Positions 10,295 to 21,400 of a stretch of 64,000 nt of DNA are shown here, one piece after another (position 1 is the first letter of the stretch; each line of letters begins with the position of its first letter). Both the position numbers and the translations under genes were made by a program. The stretch comes from Chlorobiota bacterium. Its GTDB lineage: Bacteria; Bacteroidota; Ignavibacteria; OLB7. Under the pieces are notes generated by a model. It did not search any database. It was given only the letters and a program-made list of their open reading frames with translations, and was not told where the DNA came from. The stretch lies in contig JAQBOZ010000017.1 in the NCBI GenBank assembly GCA_028287785.1, forward strand, positions 1 to 64,000, written 5' to 3'.

Positions 10295-11761
10295 CTACGT
10301 CTGCGCCGCTATCATCTGTGCCTGCGCCGACCCCTTGGCCGCATGATGCGGGTTCTGTTCCAGATCGGCCCGGAGCTTCTCCTCCTCGATCTTCACCCGC
10401 CGCTCATTGCGCCAGCGCGTGGCAAATCGGATGAGAAGCGATGTGACGGGGATCGCCACCAGCATCCCCGGTATCCCCATGAAATAGCCGAAGATCAGGA
10501 GCGAGACGATGACCAGGATCGGATGAAGATCGGTATGCCGTCCCATCACCTGCGGCCCGATCACGGTCGACTCGATAATCGCCTGAACGATAAACAGCCC
10601 GAGAACCCACAGAATCGTGATGCCGGGCTCGGGGGTGCCAAGCGCCGCGATCCCCGCCAGCGCGAAGGCGATATATCCCCCCACGAACGGGATCAGCGTG
10701 AGAAAGCTGGTAAGCACGCCAAGCAGCAGCGATCCCGGAACGCCGATGAAAAAGAGCCCCACGCCGACGAAAACCCCCTGGAAAAGGCTGGTGATCAGAT
10801 CCCCCCTGAGAAATCCCCCCACCACATCATCCATATCCCTCAGGAAACGCTGCGAACGTCGCTGATATTCCTGCGGCATGAACGAATAGAGCGCGCCACG
10901 GACCGTCCAGTAATCCTTCACGAAGTAGAACATCACAAACGGAACGGTCATAAAGTGAAGAACGCCGTTGAAGATATCCGGAGCGGATTTCCCGACAGTC
11001 CCCGCCATCTGCGCCATCGAGCCATCCATCGCCGCCAGTTTGGGCATCACGTGCAGTTTGATCATCGTATCGATCTTCTCCTGCGGTATCCCGGTAAGCT
11101 CCCTCAAGCCTCCATTGTGCGCCCACTGCAGCGCCGAAGCGGTCACTTTGTCGATCGATGATAGTGCCGTTCCGATCTGCTCGACCAGCACCGGAGTAAC
11201 CAGAACAATCCCCAGCACCACAATCATCACAAGCGTCATCGTCAGCACAAGCGCGGAAATCCACCGTCGGACAAACCATCGCTTCGCCACGTAGGAAACC
11301 AGCGGCTCCACGATGTACGCAATCATAAAGGCGATGATAAAGGGAAGGATGGTCCCGATCGCCGCGCCGATCAGCCAGCAGAAGAAGATGATGGCGGTCA
11401 CCAGAAGAAGCGGCCGGATCTTCGGCTCCTTCCTGAACGGATAGAAAATGACCGCGATTGCCGTCGCCAGCAGGAAGGGGGAGAGGATATCCCGCACCTG
11501 AAATATCAGCAGCCCGATCAGCGATGTACCGAAAAGGATCGTCAGGATGCCATAGAGTGTCGTCGGCACCGGAAAGAGATGAGGGAAGAACCGGAGAGGC
11601 TTTGGAAGATGCTTCCGCGATCGGCTTCCGCTCCTGTTCTCCGTCTGCTCGTCGATCTCCTCCGGCGTCTGGTCGGGCGAGGCAATAGTGGCGGAATTCC
11701 CTTGATTTAGAGGAATCTGAGGATTTCCGTTTGTGCGGACAACTCTATGATATCTGCTCAT
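10295..11761 (-). CDS. AI-2E family transporter / PerM-like permease
   Basis: Multi-span hydrophobic protein with ...GVLTSFLTLIPFVGGYIAFALAGIAAL...LFIVQAIIESTVIGPQVMGRHTDLHPILVIVSLLIFGYFMGIPGMLVAIPVTSLL, typical of the family. Start trimmed to MSRYHRV. Confidence 0.85.
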   Translation of the reverse strand: MSRYHRVVRTNGNPQIPLNQGNSATIASPDQTPEEIDEQTENRSGSRSRKHLPKPLRFFPHLFPVPTTLYGILTILFGTSLIGLLIFQVRDILSPFLLATAIAVIFYPFRKEPKIRPLLLVTAIIFFCWLIGAAIGTILPFIIAFMIAYIVEPLVSYVAKRWFVRRWISALVLTMTLVMIVVLGIVLVTPVLVEQIGTALSSIDKVTASALQWAHNGGLRELTGIPQEKIDTMIKLHVMPKLAAMDGSMAQMAGTVGKSAPDIFNGVLHFMTVPFVMFYFVKDYWTVRGALYSFMPQEYQRRSQRFLRDMDDVVGGFLRGDLITSLFQGVFVGVGLFFIGVPGSLLLGVLTSFLTLIPFVGGYIAFALAGIAALGTPEPGITILWVLGLFIVQAIIESTVIGPQVMGRHTDLHPILVIVSLLIFGYFMGIPGMLVAIPVTSLLIRFATRWRNERRVKIEEEKLRADLEQNPHHAAKGSAQAQMIAAQT

Positions 11762-11982
11762 GATCCCCTGTTGGCTTAATCGGATTGGAATGCAGATGAT
11801 AGTATAGCAGAGATTATGCCGAAGAGCGGACAGAACCATCATCCGCCCGATTCGCTCCGCGCGATGCTCGCGGCCGGTCGCGGGCCAATAAACTTTCCTC
11901 TTTCGAGTCTCAGGTTTTGTCGGTAAGATTCCCGACCCCGTAACGGCGTGCCGATATCCTATTTCGCTGGAACTCCTTGACG

Positions 11983-12681
11983 ATGATCCGATTCAGACTG
12001 ATACTGCCGCTGATGGTGGCGATGACGATTGCCGCGCACGCCCAGGAACCGGCCCCGGCTTCCTCTCCTACGGGAAACCAGGGGGGGGCGTTCGTGATAG
12101 CGCGGTTGAAATATTCCGGCGGCGGCGACTGGTACAACGACCAGTCATCCGAGGTGAACATGCTGGAGTATCTCCGCAAAACCACCGGCATGGATGTTCG
12201 CCCGTCGTTCGAGTATGTCGACCTCGCCACCGATAACATCTTCAGCTATCCGCTCCTCTTCCTGACCGGCCACGGCACCATCGCCATGTCCGATGCCGAG
12301 GTGAAACGACTTCGCGCCTACCTGGACAAGGGGGGATTCCTCTATATCGATGATGATTACGGCCTCGATTCATCCATCCGCAGGGAGATGCGGCGTGTCT
12401 TCCCGGAACAGGAGTTCCAGGAACTTCCGTTCACTCATCCCATCTATCACAGCTTCTACGATTTTCCCAACGGCCTCCCGAAGATCCACGAGCATGACGG
12501 CAAACCCGCGCAGGGCTTCGGCCTCTTCGCCGACAAGAAACGTCTCTGCGTCTTCTACACCTACGAGACCAACCCCAGCGATGGCTGGGCCGATGCCAGC
12601 GTCCACGACGACCCGCCCGAGAAGCGGGAGGCGGCCTTCAAGATCGGAACGAACATCATTGTCTACGCACTGACCAACTAA
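11983..12681 (+). CDS. DUF4159 domain-containing secreted protein
   Basis: MIRFRLILPLMVAMTIAAHAQ signal peptide; ARLKYSGGGDWYNDQSSEVNMLEYLRKTTGM..FLTGHGTIAMSDAEVKRLRAYLDKGGFLYIDDDYG. Confidence 0.82.
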   Translation: MIRFRLILPLMVAMTIAAHAQEPAPASSPTGNQGGAFVIARLKYSGGGDWYNDQSSEVNMLEYLRKTTGMDVRPSFEYVDLATDNIFSYPLLFLTGHGTIAMSDAEVKRLRAYLDKGGFLYIDDDYGLDSSIRREMRRVFPEQEFQELPFTHPIYHSFYDFPNGLPKIHEHDGKPAQGFGLFADKKRLCVFYTYETNPSDGWADASVHDDPPEKREAAFKIGTNIIVYALTN

Positions 12682-12703
12682 ATTGGGGAAAGGAGGTCAC
12701 GCA

Positions 12704-12719
12704 CGTTTCACGTGGAACA
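12704..12719. promoter_or_regulatory. parS-like ParB-binding site (imperfect)
   Basis: CGTTTCACGTGGAACA; 14/16 to TGTTTCACGTGAAACA. Confidence 0.55.
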
Positions 12720-12901
12720 CGACATTATCCAAAGTTTTACTTTAACTATATTGCGAGGATCGGCTTCGGCGGCATGATGGGAATTTCCATACGGCCGTAA
12801 TGTGCGCTCCTTATATCCAGGCATGTGAACGACAAAAAGCTCAGGCCCGAGATGATCCGGCCGGAGCTCTGTATTGCTGATTGCGGCTTACCCCGCTCCG
12901 G

Positions 12902-14731
12902 TTATTCCACCGTCACGGACTTCGCCAGATTCCTCGGCTGATCCACATTGCAGCCACGCTCCACCGCGATGTAATACGCCAGAAGCTGGAGCGGAAGGAC
13001 ATTGAGGATCGGTGAAAGGAAGGGGAGCGCCCGCGGGACATAAATCACATGCTCGGCAAGCGATTCCATCTGCGTGTCCCCCTCGGTGGCGATCGCTATC
13101 ACCCTGCCGCTTCTGGCCCGGACCTCCTGAATGTTGGAAATCACCTTCTCGTAGATATCCCCCTCGGGAGCTATAAAGAGCACAGGCATGTTCCGGTCGA
13201 TCAGGGCGATTGGCCCATGCTTCATCTCGGCCGCCGGATATCCCTCGGCGTGGATATAGCTGATCTCCTTCAGCTTCAACGCCCCCTCCAGCGCCACCGG
13301 GAAGTTGTAGCCGCGCCCCAGATAGAGAAAATTCCGCGCCTCGGCGAACTCGTGAGCGATCTTCTTCACCTGCTCCGCGCTCGCGAGCGTGGCGGCGACT
13401 TTTTCGGGCAGGTCTATCAGCGCATTGATCACCTGCGCCCCCTCGGCCGCCCCCATTCTCCGCATCCGGGCCAGCTTCACGGTCATCAGCGCCAGCACGG
13501 TGAGCTGCGATGTAAACGCCTTCGTCGATGCCACGCCGATCTCCGGCCCCGCGTGGGCGTAGACGCCGGCATCGGTCTCCCGCGCGATGGTCGATCCCAC
13601 AACGTTGACGATGCCGATCGTGGTGGCGCCGCGACGTTTCGCCTCCCGGAGCGCCGCCAGCGTATCGGCGGTTTCCCCGGACTGCGAGATGGCGATCACC
13701 ACATCATCCTTGAAGATGATCGGGTCACGGTAGCGGAACTCGCTGGCGTATTCCACCTCCGTCGGGATATTGGCGAGCTGCTCGAACATGTATTCCCCGA
13801 CCAGCGCGGAATGCCACGATGTGCCGCACGCAACGATGATGATCCGTCGCGCATCGCGTAGCTGATCCGCCACGCTGCTCAGGCCACCAAGACGGACAGT
13901 GCTCTCATCGAGCTGGAGCCGGCCCCGCATGGCATTCCGTATGGTATCCGGCTGCTCGAAGATCTCCTTGATCATGAAGTGCTCGTAGCCGCCCTTCTCC
14001 AGCTCCTCGGTATCGAAGGAGATCTCCTCAACCTGCCCGTTCACCACGACATTGTCGATCGTCTTGGTGGTGTACTTGTCCCGCTCCAGCACCGCCATCA
14101 TGCCGTCGGTCAGATAGACGACCTGACGCGTGTACTGGACGATCGCCGACGCGTCGGAGGCGACGATAAACTCGCCATCGCCGATGCCGAGCGCCAGCGG
14201 TGAGCCATTCCGCGCCACGAAGATGCGACCGGGATCGAGCGTGCTGATCATCGCCACGCCATACGTCCCGACCACCTGTTTGAGGGCCAGCCGGAATGCG
14301 TCCTCCAGATCCCCGAGCTTGTCGTAGAGCGCGCGGATCAACTGCACCAGCACCTCCGTGTCGGTCTCGGTCCTGAACGTATAGCCCTCGCTCTCCAGCG
14401 TTTTCTTGATGGTGGCGTAGTTCTCGATGATGCCGTTATGAATCAGGGCGATCTCCCCCTTCTCATCGGTATGAGGATGGGCGTTCACATCGTTCGGCGC
14501 GCCGTGGGTGGCCCACCGCGTATGCCCGATGCCGATATTCCCGATGGGGGTCGCCGACTGGATTTTCAGCTCCAGATCGACCACCTTCCCCGCTTTTTTC
14601 TCAACCTTGAGCGCGCCGTCGATCACCGCCACGCCCGCCGAATCGTATCCGCGATATTCCAGACGTTTGAGCCCGTTCAGAAGGATCGGGTATGCCTGCT
14701 GCGGACCTATATAGCCGATGATTCCACACAT
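12902..14731 (-). CDS. glmS: Glutamine--fructose-6-phosphate aminotransferase (isomerizing)
   Basis: MCGIIGYIGPQQAYPILLNGLKRLEYRGYDSAG...; C-terminus PRNLAKSVTVE. Confidence 0.98.
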   Translation of the reverse strand: MCGIIGYIGPQQAYPILLNGLKRLEYRGYDSAGVAVIDGALKVEKKAGKVVDLELKIQSATPIGNIGIGHTRWATHGAPNDVNAHPHTDEKGEIALIHNGIIENYATIKKTLESEGYTFRTETDTEVLVQLIRALYDKLGDLEDAFRLALKQVVGTYGVAMISTLDPGRIFVARNGSPLALGIGDGEFIVASDASAIVQYTRQVVYLTDGMMAVLERDKYTTKTIDNVVVNGQVEEISFDTEELEKGGYEHFMIKEIFEQPDTIRNAMRGRLQLDESTVRLGGLSSVADQLRDARRIIIVACGTSWHSALVGEYMFEQLANIPTEVEYASEFRYRDPIIFKDDVVIAISQSGETADTLAALREAKRRGATTIGIVNVVGSTIARETDAGVYAHAGPEIGVASTKAFTSQLTVLALMTVKLARMRRMGAAEGAQVINALIDLPEKVAATLASAEQVKKIAHEFAEARNFLYLGRGYNFPVALEGALKLKEISYIHAEGYPAAEMKHGPIALIDRNMPVLFIAPEGDIYEKVISNIQEVRARSGRVIAIATEGDTQMESLAEHVIYVPRALPFLSPILNVLPLQLLAYYIAVERGCNVDQPRNLAKSVTVE

Positions 14732-14810
14732 AGAAATTGCTGTACTGATTTGGGAGAAGAGAAGTCAACATGACAGAAGTAGTCGCCGGCGCTTCGCGGT
14801 GCCGGCCGCA

Positions 14811-15509
14811 TCATGCGTCCATCAGCAGGCCGTCCCGCATATGAAGCACGCGGTCCGCCCGGCCGGCCAGATCGGCGTTGTGGGTGACGATCACGAATGT
14901 CCGTCCCTCGCTGCGGCTTATCTCCCAGAGAAGCGTATGAAGCCGCTCGCCGTTTTCGGAATCGAGGTTGCCGGAGGGCTCATCGGCCAGCACAAGCTGC
15001 GGCTCCGGTATAAGCGCGCGCGCAACCGCCACGCGCTGCTGTTCGCCGCCGGAAAGCTCGGATGGCTTATGGGAGGAGCGATCGGCCAGGCCGACCAGTT
15101 CCAGATAGTTCTTCGACCGCGTCAGCGCCTCCCGCATGGAAACGCCGCGGATCAGCAGCGGCATCGCCACGTTTTCGGCGGCGGTGAACTCCGGAAGAAG
15201 ATGATGGAACTGAAAAATGAAGCCGATGTTGCGGTTGCGAAAATCGGCGAGCTGCGACGGGCTCATCCGCCCAAGCTCCTTCCCCGCAACCTGCACATCC
15301 CCGCCGGTAGCCTTGTCAAGCGCGCCGACGATATGGAGGAGTGTGCTCTTTCCCGCCCCCGAGCTTCCGATAATCGCGACAATCTGCCCGGAATCGACAT
15401 CGAGCGATATACCACGAAGCACCGGAAGGGATTTCCGTTCGACCTGATAGGCCTTTGTCACGTTTCGAAGCCGGACGAGCGGGGCGGAGGATCGGTCAGG
15501 AGCACTCAT
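14811..15509 (-). CDS. lolD: ABC transporter ATP-binding protein, LolD-type
   Basis: Walker [13 protein letters not shown], signature [15 protein letters not shown], Walker [13 protein letters not shown]. Confidence 0.85.
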   Translation of the reverse strand: MSAPDRSSAPLVRLRNVTKAYQVERKSLPVLRGISLDVDSGQIVAIIGSSGAGKSTLLHIVGALDKATGGDVQVAGKELGRMSPSQLADFRNRNIGFIFQFHHLLPEFTAAENVAMPLLIRGVSMREALTRSKNYLELVGLADRSSHKPSELSGGEQQRVAVARALIPEPQLVLADEPSGNLDSENGERLHTLLWEISRSEGRTFVIVTHNADLAGRADRVLHMRDGLLMDA

Positions 15510-15646
15510 AGAACGTCTAATCTATGCCGGGAATCGTCGCCGATCAACTCCTCTCGCGATATACAGAACATCCCGTAACAGTGGTGACATTGAGCGACCC
15601 CGGCCGGAGCGATGACTTTTCAATTGCATGGCCCGCCTCACCTCTT

Positions 15647-15654
15647 TATTTTTG
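15647..15654 (+). promoter_or_regulatory. Candidate Bacteroidota-type promoter -7 box (TAnnTTTG)
   Basis: TATTTTTG with TTG 20 nt upstream (15624..15626); positioned ahead of the rimP leader. Confidence 0.4.
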
Positions 15655-15911
15655 TCCCTCCAAGATTATCCCGCGATCCCTCTTCCGTGAGATCACGGGA
15701 ACGCAGAAGTTTCCGGTCGGCCGGCGCCTCTGCCAGTAGGGTATGGGGCGCAATCCCTGTATATTCCTTCCTCAGTACCGGGCCACGCTCGGGAATTCAT
15801 GCTTGTGGAGCGGCTGGAATGCGTCCGCGCATCCCCGGACATGGTCCTCTCTCTCGCAGAGGAGCAGCCCAAGAATCCGCCGGCACCGCCGGTTGGTGTG
15901 GTAATGTTTAC

Positions 15912-15947
15912 AGTGGGCTTGGCGGAAACGCGTGCCCACTTTTTTTT
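15912..15947 (+). terminator. Intrinsic terminator upstream of rimP
   Basis: AGTGGGC TTGGCGGAAACGCGT GCCCACT followed by T8; no + strand coding gene upstream in the 15510..15912 gap. Confidence 0.7.
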
Positions 15948-16037
15948 GAATGCAGAGCGTATGGAGATTCTCCATGGCGCTGGCGGGCCCCAACGGTCAT
16001 CGCCCCCCCCTGCCGGGCGCCTTTCCGCACAGATACA

Positions 16038-16514
16038 ATGAGATTTCTTCCGGAGCATATCGAGGAGCGCCTGCGCGCTGAAGTAGCCGGGCGCGGCCTG
16101 GTTCTACTCGAAGTGAAACGCCGCGGCGAACAGGGCACGACGGTGGTCGAGGTGATCGTCGATTCCGAACAGGCGATCGGGCTGGATGAGCTTACATCGC
16201 TTGCACGCTGGACGGGCGAGCTGTTCGATGAAGCGGCGGAGGCAATCCCCGGACACTATAAACTGGAGATCTCCTCCGGCGGGCTGGACCGGCCGCTGGA
16301 ACATCTCTGGCAGTATCGAAAGAATGTGGGAAGGCTTATCAAGCTGACCTATGACGATGGCGAGACAAGAAAAACCGAGCTGTTCCAGCTTGTCGGCGTT
16401 GATGACGCCGGGCTCTCGGTGGCTCTGAAGAACAATCGATCCAAGGCTCCGGTCGAGCCGGTCGCGATTCCGTTCGATCGCGTGGTGCGGGCGGTGATCG
16501 AGCCGCAGTTTTAA
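16038..16514 (+). CDS. rimP: Ribosome maturation factor RimP
   Basis: MRFLPEHIEERLRAEVAGRGLVLLEVKRRGEQGTTVVEVIVDSEQAIGLDELTSLARWTGELFDE...YKLEISSGGLDRPL; immediately upstream of nusA. Confidence 0.93.
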   Translation: MRFLPEHIEERLRAEVAGRGLVLLEVKRRGEQGTTVVEVIVDSEQAIGLDELTSLARWTGELFDEAAEAIPGHYKLEISSGGLDRPLEHLWQYRKNVGRLIKLTYDDGETRKTELFQLVGVDDAGLSVALKNNRSKAPVEPVAIPFDRVVRAVIEPQF

Positions 16515-16677
16515 AGCATCGCGGGCAATGTCCCGGACGGAGACCGACAGTCTCTCGACCCATCGTCTCCCGGAGATCGCAGAACTTTTTGACAGCTCCT
16601 CATCCGTGCGGAGCCCCCGAGGGTGGATATGACGGAAACCGCCGTCGGCCTTCAACGTTCCCATTTTCCCTTTAGTT

Positions 16678-18105
16678 ATGGCGAAGCGCAAATCCGTAAA
16701 ATCGAGCGCCAACAAGCAGATGATCATCGATGCATTTGCAGAGATGGCGCGCCAGAAAAATATCGATCGTGACCTGCTCCAGGGAATCATCGAGGACACC
16801 TTCTCGCAGATGGTGCGGAAGAAGTACGGCCTGGAGGCCAACTTCGACATCATCGTGAACATGGAGAAGGGGGATATCGAAATCTACCTCCTCCGTCAGG
16901 TGGTGGAGGTGGTGGAAGACCCGAACACCCAGGTTTCGATCGAGGAAGCGAACGAACGAGGCGAGGAATACGAGCTGGGAGATGAGGCGCTCACCGAGCT
17001 GAATCTGGAGAATCTCTCCGAGAACTTCGGTCGCCGGATGGTCTCGATGGCCGCGCAGACGCTCAGCCAGCGGGTCCGCGAGGTGGAGAAGGACAACATC
17101 ATCGCCGAGTATTCGCAGAAGGTCGGCGAGATCATCGTCGGCGAGGTCTATCAGGTCCGCCGGAACGATGTCTACGTGATGCACAACAAGGTGGAGCTCC
17201 GGATGCCCCGGAACGAGCAGATCTGGCGGGAGCGCTATAAGAAGGGGGAGACGATGAAGGCCCTGCTGAAGGAGGTTCGCCCCGAGGAGGGAACCGCATC
17301 GCAGCCGGAGCTTATCATCTCCCGGAGCGATCCCCAGTTTCTTCAGCGGCTGTTCGAAATCGAAATCCCGGAGATCTACGACGGCATCATCGAGATCAAG
17401 GGGATTGCGCGGGAGCCGGGAGAGCGCGCCAAGGTCTCCGTCTGGTCGCACGATGAACGTGTCGATCCGGCCGGCGCCTGCATCGGCATGAAGGGCGTCC
17501 GCGTCCACTCGATCGTCCGTGAGCTTTCGAACGAGCATATCGACGTTGTCTATTACTCGGCCGATTCCAAGAAGTACGTCGCCAGCGCCCTGTCGCCGGC
17601 GAAGGTGCGGGAGATCATGATCGACGAGGAGACCAGGACCGCCACGGTGCTCGTGGGGGACGATCAGGTTTCGCTCGCCATCGGCAAGAGCGGACAGAAC
17701 GTCCGCCTGGCGATGAAGCTCACCGGCTATACGATCGATCTGGTGAAGGAAGGGGGGGAGGATATCGAGCTGAGCGAGTTCAAGGACGAGATCGGCGACG
17801 AGCTGTTCGAGCGGATCGCGGCGCTTGGCATCGGCACGGCAAAGGAGTTCCTGACGGCGGACGAGGCGAAGCTCCTCGAAGTCGAGGAGATGACCAGCGA
17901 AAAGCTGGAAGAGCTGCGCGCGGTGATCACCTCGGAGTTCGATGAGGAAGAGCTTAAGAACATGTATCAGGATGCCCGTGGTGGCGCGCGCGGAGTTCGT
18001 CCGGTTGTTGCCGGCGGTGCTGCCGGCGCACCGGCAACCGACACCCCGGTGGCCGCCAATGGCACGGCTGCCAGTGCTCCCGCGGCACAGGAAGGACAGC
18101 CCTGA
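16678..18105 (+). CDS. nusA: Transcription termination/antitermination protein NusA
   Basis: S1/KH domain motifs: SVWSHDERVDPAGACIGMKGVRVHSIVRELSNEHIDVV; NEQIWRERYKKGE. Confidence 0.96.
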   Translation: MAKRKSVKSSANKQMIIDAFAEMARQKNIDRDLLQGIIEDTFSQMVRKKYGLEANFDIIVNMEKGDIEIYLLRQVVEVVEDPNTQVSIEEANERGEEYELGDEALTELNLENLSENFGRRMVSMAAQTLSQRVREVEKDNIIAEYSQKVGEIIVGEVYQVRRNDVYVMHNKVELRMPRNEQIWRERYKKGETMKALLKEVRPEEGTASQPELIISRSDPQFLQRLFEIEIPEIYDGIIEIKGIAREPGERAKVSVWSHDERVDPAGACIGMKGVRVHSIVRELSNEHIDVVYYSADSKKYVASALSPAKVREIMIDEETRTATVLVGDDQVSLAIGKSGQNVRLAMKLTGYTIDLVKEGGEDIELSEFKDEIGDELFERIAALGIGTAKEFLTADEAKLLEVEEMTSEKLEELRAVITSEFDEEELKNMYQDARGGARGVRPVVAGGAAGAPATDTPVAANGTAASAPAAQEGQP

Positions 18106-18383
18106 TCTCGACGACTGGCAGCCCGAAAGGGCCGCCCCCGGAAGGGCCTCGCGGGCGCAACGGGATGCCATGTGCATCCGCCGAACGCTTCGGGGCTCTG
18201 TTTCGCATGATTATTTCAAAGAGATGGAGTTGACCATGAACTAATCGACAAAAGACCCCTGAGTCCACGGGATGGAGGAGATTATCGAAAAGAGCGCTCG
18301 CCGGCGTTGCCGGAGTGTCGGTTCTCCACGATTGTTCCCCTTCCATCGTCGTATGGATACTTTGGGTCTTTCATACAACCCAT

Positions 18384-18403
18384 CTGCCCCCTCGGGCAGT
18401 TTA
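18384..18403 (+). terminator. Terminator/attenuator-like hairpin in the nusA-infB gap
   Basis: CTGCCC CCTC GGGCAG followed by TTTA. Confidence 0.35.
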
Positions 18404-18499
18404 TACCTTAGGTACTGCTACCCGCTACTCCGTGTTGATGGAACAGTAGTGATTGCTGTGAGAGGGAATAGACCAGAGTACTTATTTACTGGAGTTTGA

Positions 18500-21400
18500 A
18501 TGGCCGCGACAACAACCGCGAAAGGATCGACCTACAGACTATTCAAGGTCGCTGCCGAGCTTAATATTGGCAAGGAGACTATCGTAGAGTTTCTCCATGG
18601 CAAGGGATTCGAAATCGCTGATAAGCCTACCAGTACGCTTACTCAGGAGATGTACGATGTTGTCATGGGCAAATTCGAGAAGGAGCATCGCCAGATTGAG
18701 AAGCAGCGGATGAAGGTTGATGCCTATCATGAGAAGCGAGTACGTACCAAGGAAGAGGCCTCACAGCAGGCCGAAGAGAAAAAAACAAAGAAGCCATCCC
18801 GACCGGATGAAGGCGATCAGCCCGCGGTAGAGACCACCGCCGATACCGAGGCGGAAACCACCGTCGTCGCGGCCCACCAGCCGGAGCCGGAGGTTGCCGA
18901 GCCGGTTGCCTCCCATGAGCCTGTCACTGCGGGACACGTCGAGCCGGCCCCCACGCCCGCCCAGCCGGAGCCGGTTGCCGAGCAGCGTCCGGTGATCGCC
19001 GAGGAGCCGAGGCCGGTCGTCGAGCAGCCCGTGGCCGTGCAGGCGCCGCCGGTGCAGCAGCCCGTCATCATCCAGCCCCCGCCGGTTCAGGAGCCTGTCA
19101 TTACGCCGCAGGAGCGCGCCGAGCAGCTCGAAGCCGCCCGCCTTGCCCGTCGCGAACAGCTTCGCGCCATCGCGCAGCAGGGACGCGAGCATCTGGCCCC
19201 GACGATTCATCAGCCGGAACCGGTTCGCGAACCGGAGCCCGCGCCGGTCGTGGCAACCCCGGTTGCCGGCGAAACGCCCGCCGTGGATGCGGATGATCAG
19301 AGCAGAAAATATGTGACCACGCCGCCAAAGCTCCAGGGGCTGACGGTGCTCGGCAAAATCAACGTCGAGAAGAAGCCGGTCGATAAGTCCAAGGACAAGA
19401 AGGAGCGCGGGAAGAGGAAGAGGATTCAGGGAGGCGTGAAGTCGGTGGATATCACCGCCGAATCGCGCAATCGCCCGACGACCACGACATCGTCCACGAC
19501 GACCGGGCAGACCCCGCGTCCGGCGACCTCGACGACCGGTGCAAGGCCGGCCGGAACCACGGGCGCCGGCGTCGATCCCAAGAAGAAGCTTCGGAGCCGC
19601 GGCGCCAAGCTGAACGTGAATCAGGCCGATGTCTCCAAGGCTATCCGCCAGACCCTCTCCAAGATGGACGATACCAGCAGCTCGTCCCGCCAGAAGAGGA
19701 GCCGTCTCAAACGCGATGTCCGCGACGAGCGGGAGCAGCGGAGACGTGAGGAGCAGGACGCCCAGGCGATGGTGCTGACCGTCACGGAGTTCCTGACGGT
19801 GGCGGAACTCGCCAACATGATGAACGTGGATGTCAGCCAGGTGATCGGCAAGTGTATCGGCCTTGGCCTGATGGTTTCCATCAACCAGCGGCTCGACAAG
19901 GATACGATTCAGCTTGTGGCCGATGAGTTCGGCTACAGCGTGGACTTCCAGCAGGAGTATGAGGAAGATATCCTTATCGATATCGAGGACCTGCCGGAGA
20001 CCATGCTGCCGCGCGCGCCGATCGTCACGATCATGGGTCACGTCGATCACGGCAAAACATCGCTCCTCGATTATGTCCGGAGCGCCAATGTGGTGGCCGG
20101 CGAGGCTGGCGGCATCACGCAGCATATCGGCGCGTACGCCGTGCAGCTCCCCGACGGAAAGAAGATCACCTTCCTCGATACTCCGGGTCACGAGGCGTTT
20201 ACCGCCATGCGTGCCCGCGGCGCCCAGGTCACCGATATCGTGGTCCTGATCGTTGCCGCCGATGACGCGGTAATGCCTCAGACGCTTGAAGCAATCTCCC
20301 ACGCCCAGGCCGCCAACGTGCCGATGGTGATCGCCATCAACAAGGTGGACAAGCCCGATGCAAACCCGGAGCGGATCAAGCAGCAGCTTGCCGATCGCGG
20401 AGTGCTGGTGGAGGAGTGGGGCGGAAAGTATCAGGCGGTGGAGATCTCGGCGAAGAAGGGAACCGGTGTGGACAAGCTCCTTGAAACGATCCTCCTGGAA
20501 GCGGAGATCCTGGACCTCAGAGCCAACTCCGAGCGCCATGCGCGCGGAACGGTTATCGAGGCGGAGATCGATCGCGGCAAGGGTATCGTGGCAACGGTGC
20601 TGGTTCAGAAGGGAACGCTGCGCGTTGGCGACAACTTTGTGGCCGGGCAGTTCGCAGGCCGTGTCCGCGCGCTGTTCGACGAGCGGGGCAATCGCCTGGC
20701 AAAGGTCGGCCCGTCGGAGCCGGCGCAGGTGCTTGGATTCAACGGCACGCCGACCGCCGGCGATGTGATGGTGGTGCTGGACACGGAGCGGGATGTCCGC
20801 GATATCGCGGTTCGTCGCCAGCAGCTCCGTCGCGAGCAGGACTTCAAGCAGGTGCGGCATATCACGCTCGACGAGATCTCCGAGCAGATCGCACGCGGCG
20901 GCATCCAGCATCTCCCGATGATCATCAAGGGCGATGTGGACGGCTCGGTGGAGGCCCTGGCGGATTCGCTGCTGCGCCTCTCCACGCCGGAAGTGCAGGT
21001 TTCCGTGATCCTCAAATCGGTCGGCGAAATCTCCGAGTCCGATGTGCTCCTGGCAACCGCCTCGAACGCCATCATCATCGGCTTCCATGTCCGCCCGAAC
21101 CTGAAGGCGAGGAAGCTCGCCGAGCGGGAGGGAGTCGATATCCGCACCTACCAGATCATCTACGATGCGGTCAACGAGATCCGTCTGGCACTGGAGGGAA
21201 TGCTGAAGCCGGAGCAGAAGGAAGTGATCACAGGCACCGTGGAGGTTCGCGAAATCTTCAAGGTTTCGAAGATCGGCATTATCGCCGGATGTTATGTGCA
21301 GGATGGGAAGATCACCCGAAACGACAAGATCCGCCTGCTGCGCGATGGTCTGGAGATCTTTACGGGATCGATCGGATCGCTGCGCCGCATCAAGGAGGAT

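Noticed and set aside
15714-15947. 6S or SRP RNA identity for the rimP-upstream transcript
   Set aside because: The diagnostic SRP GGAAGGxAGCAG-type loop was not found and 6S architecture could not be established by eye; left as an unidentified leader/sRNA.
15510-16037. Replication origin at the gene-strand switch
   Set aside because: Gene orientation diverges here, but no DnaA-box-like cluster or AT-rich element was seen. Kept only as an alternative to test by GC skew.
16672-18177. 501-aa minus ORF
   Set aside because: Antisense shadow of nusA.
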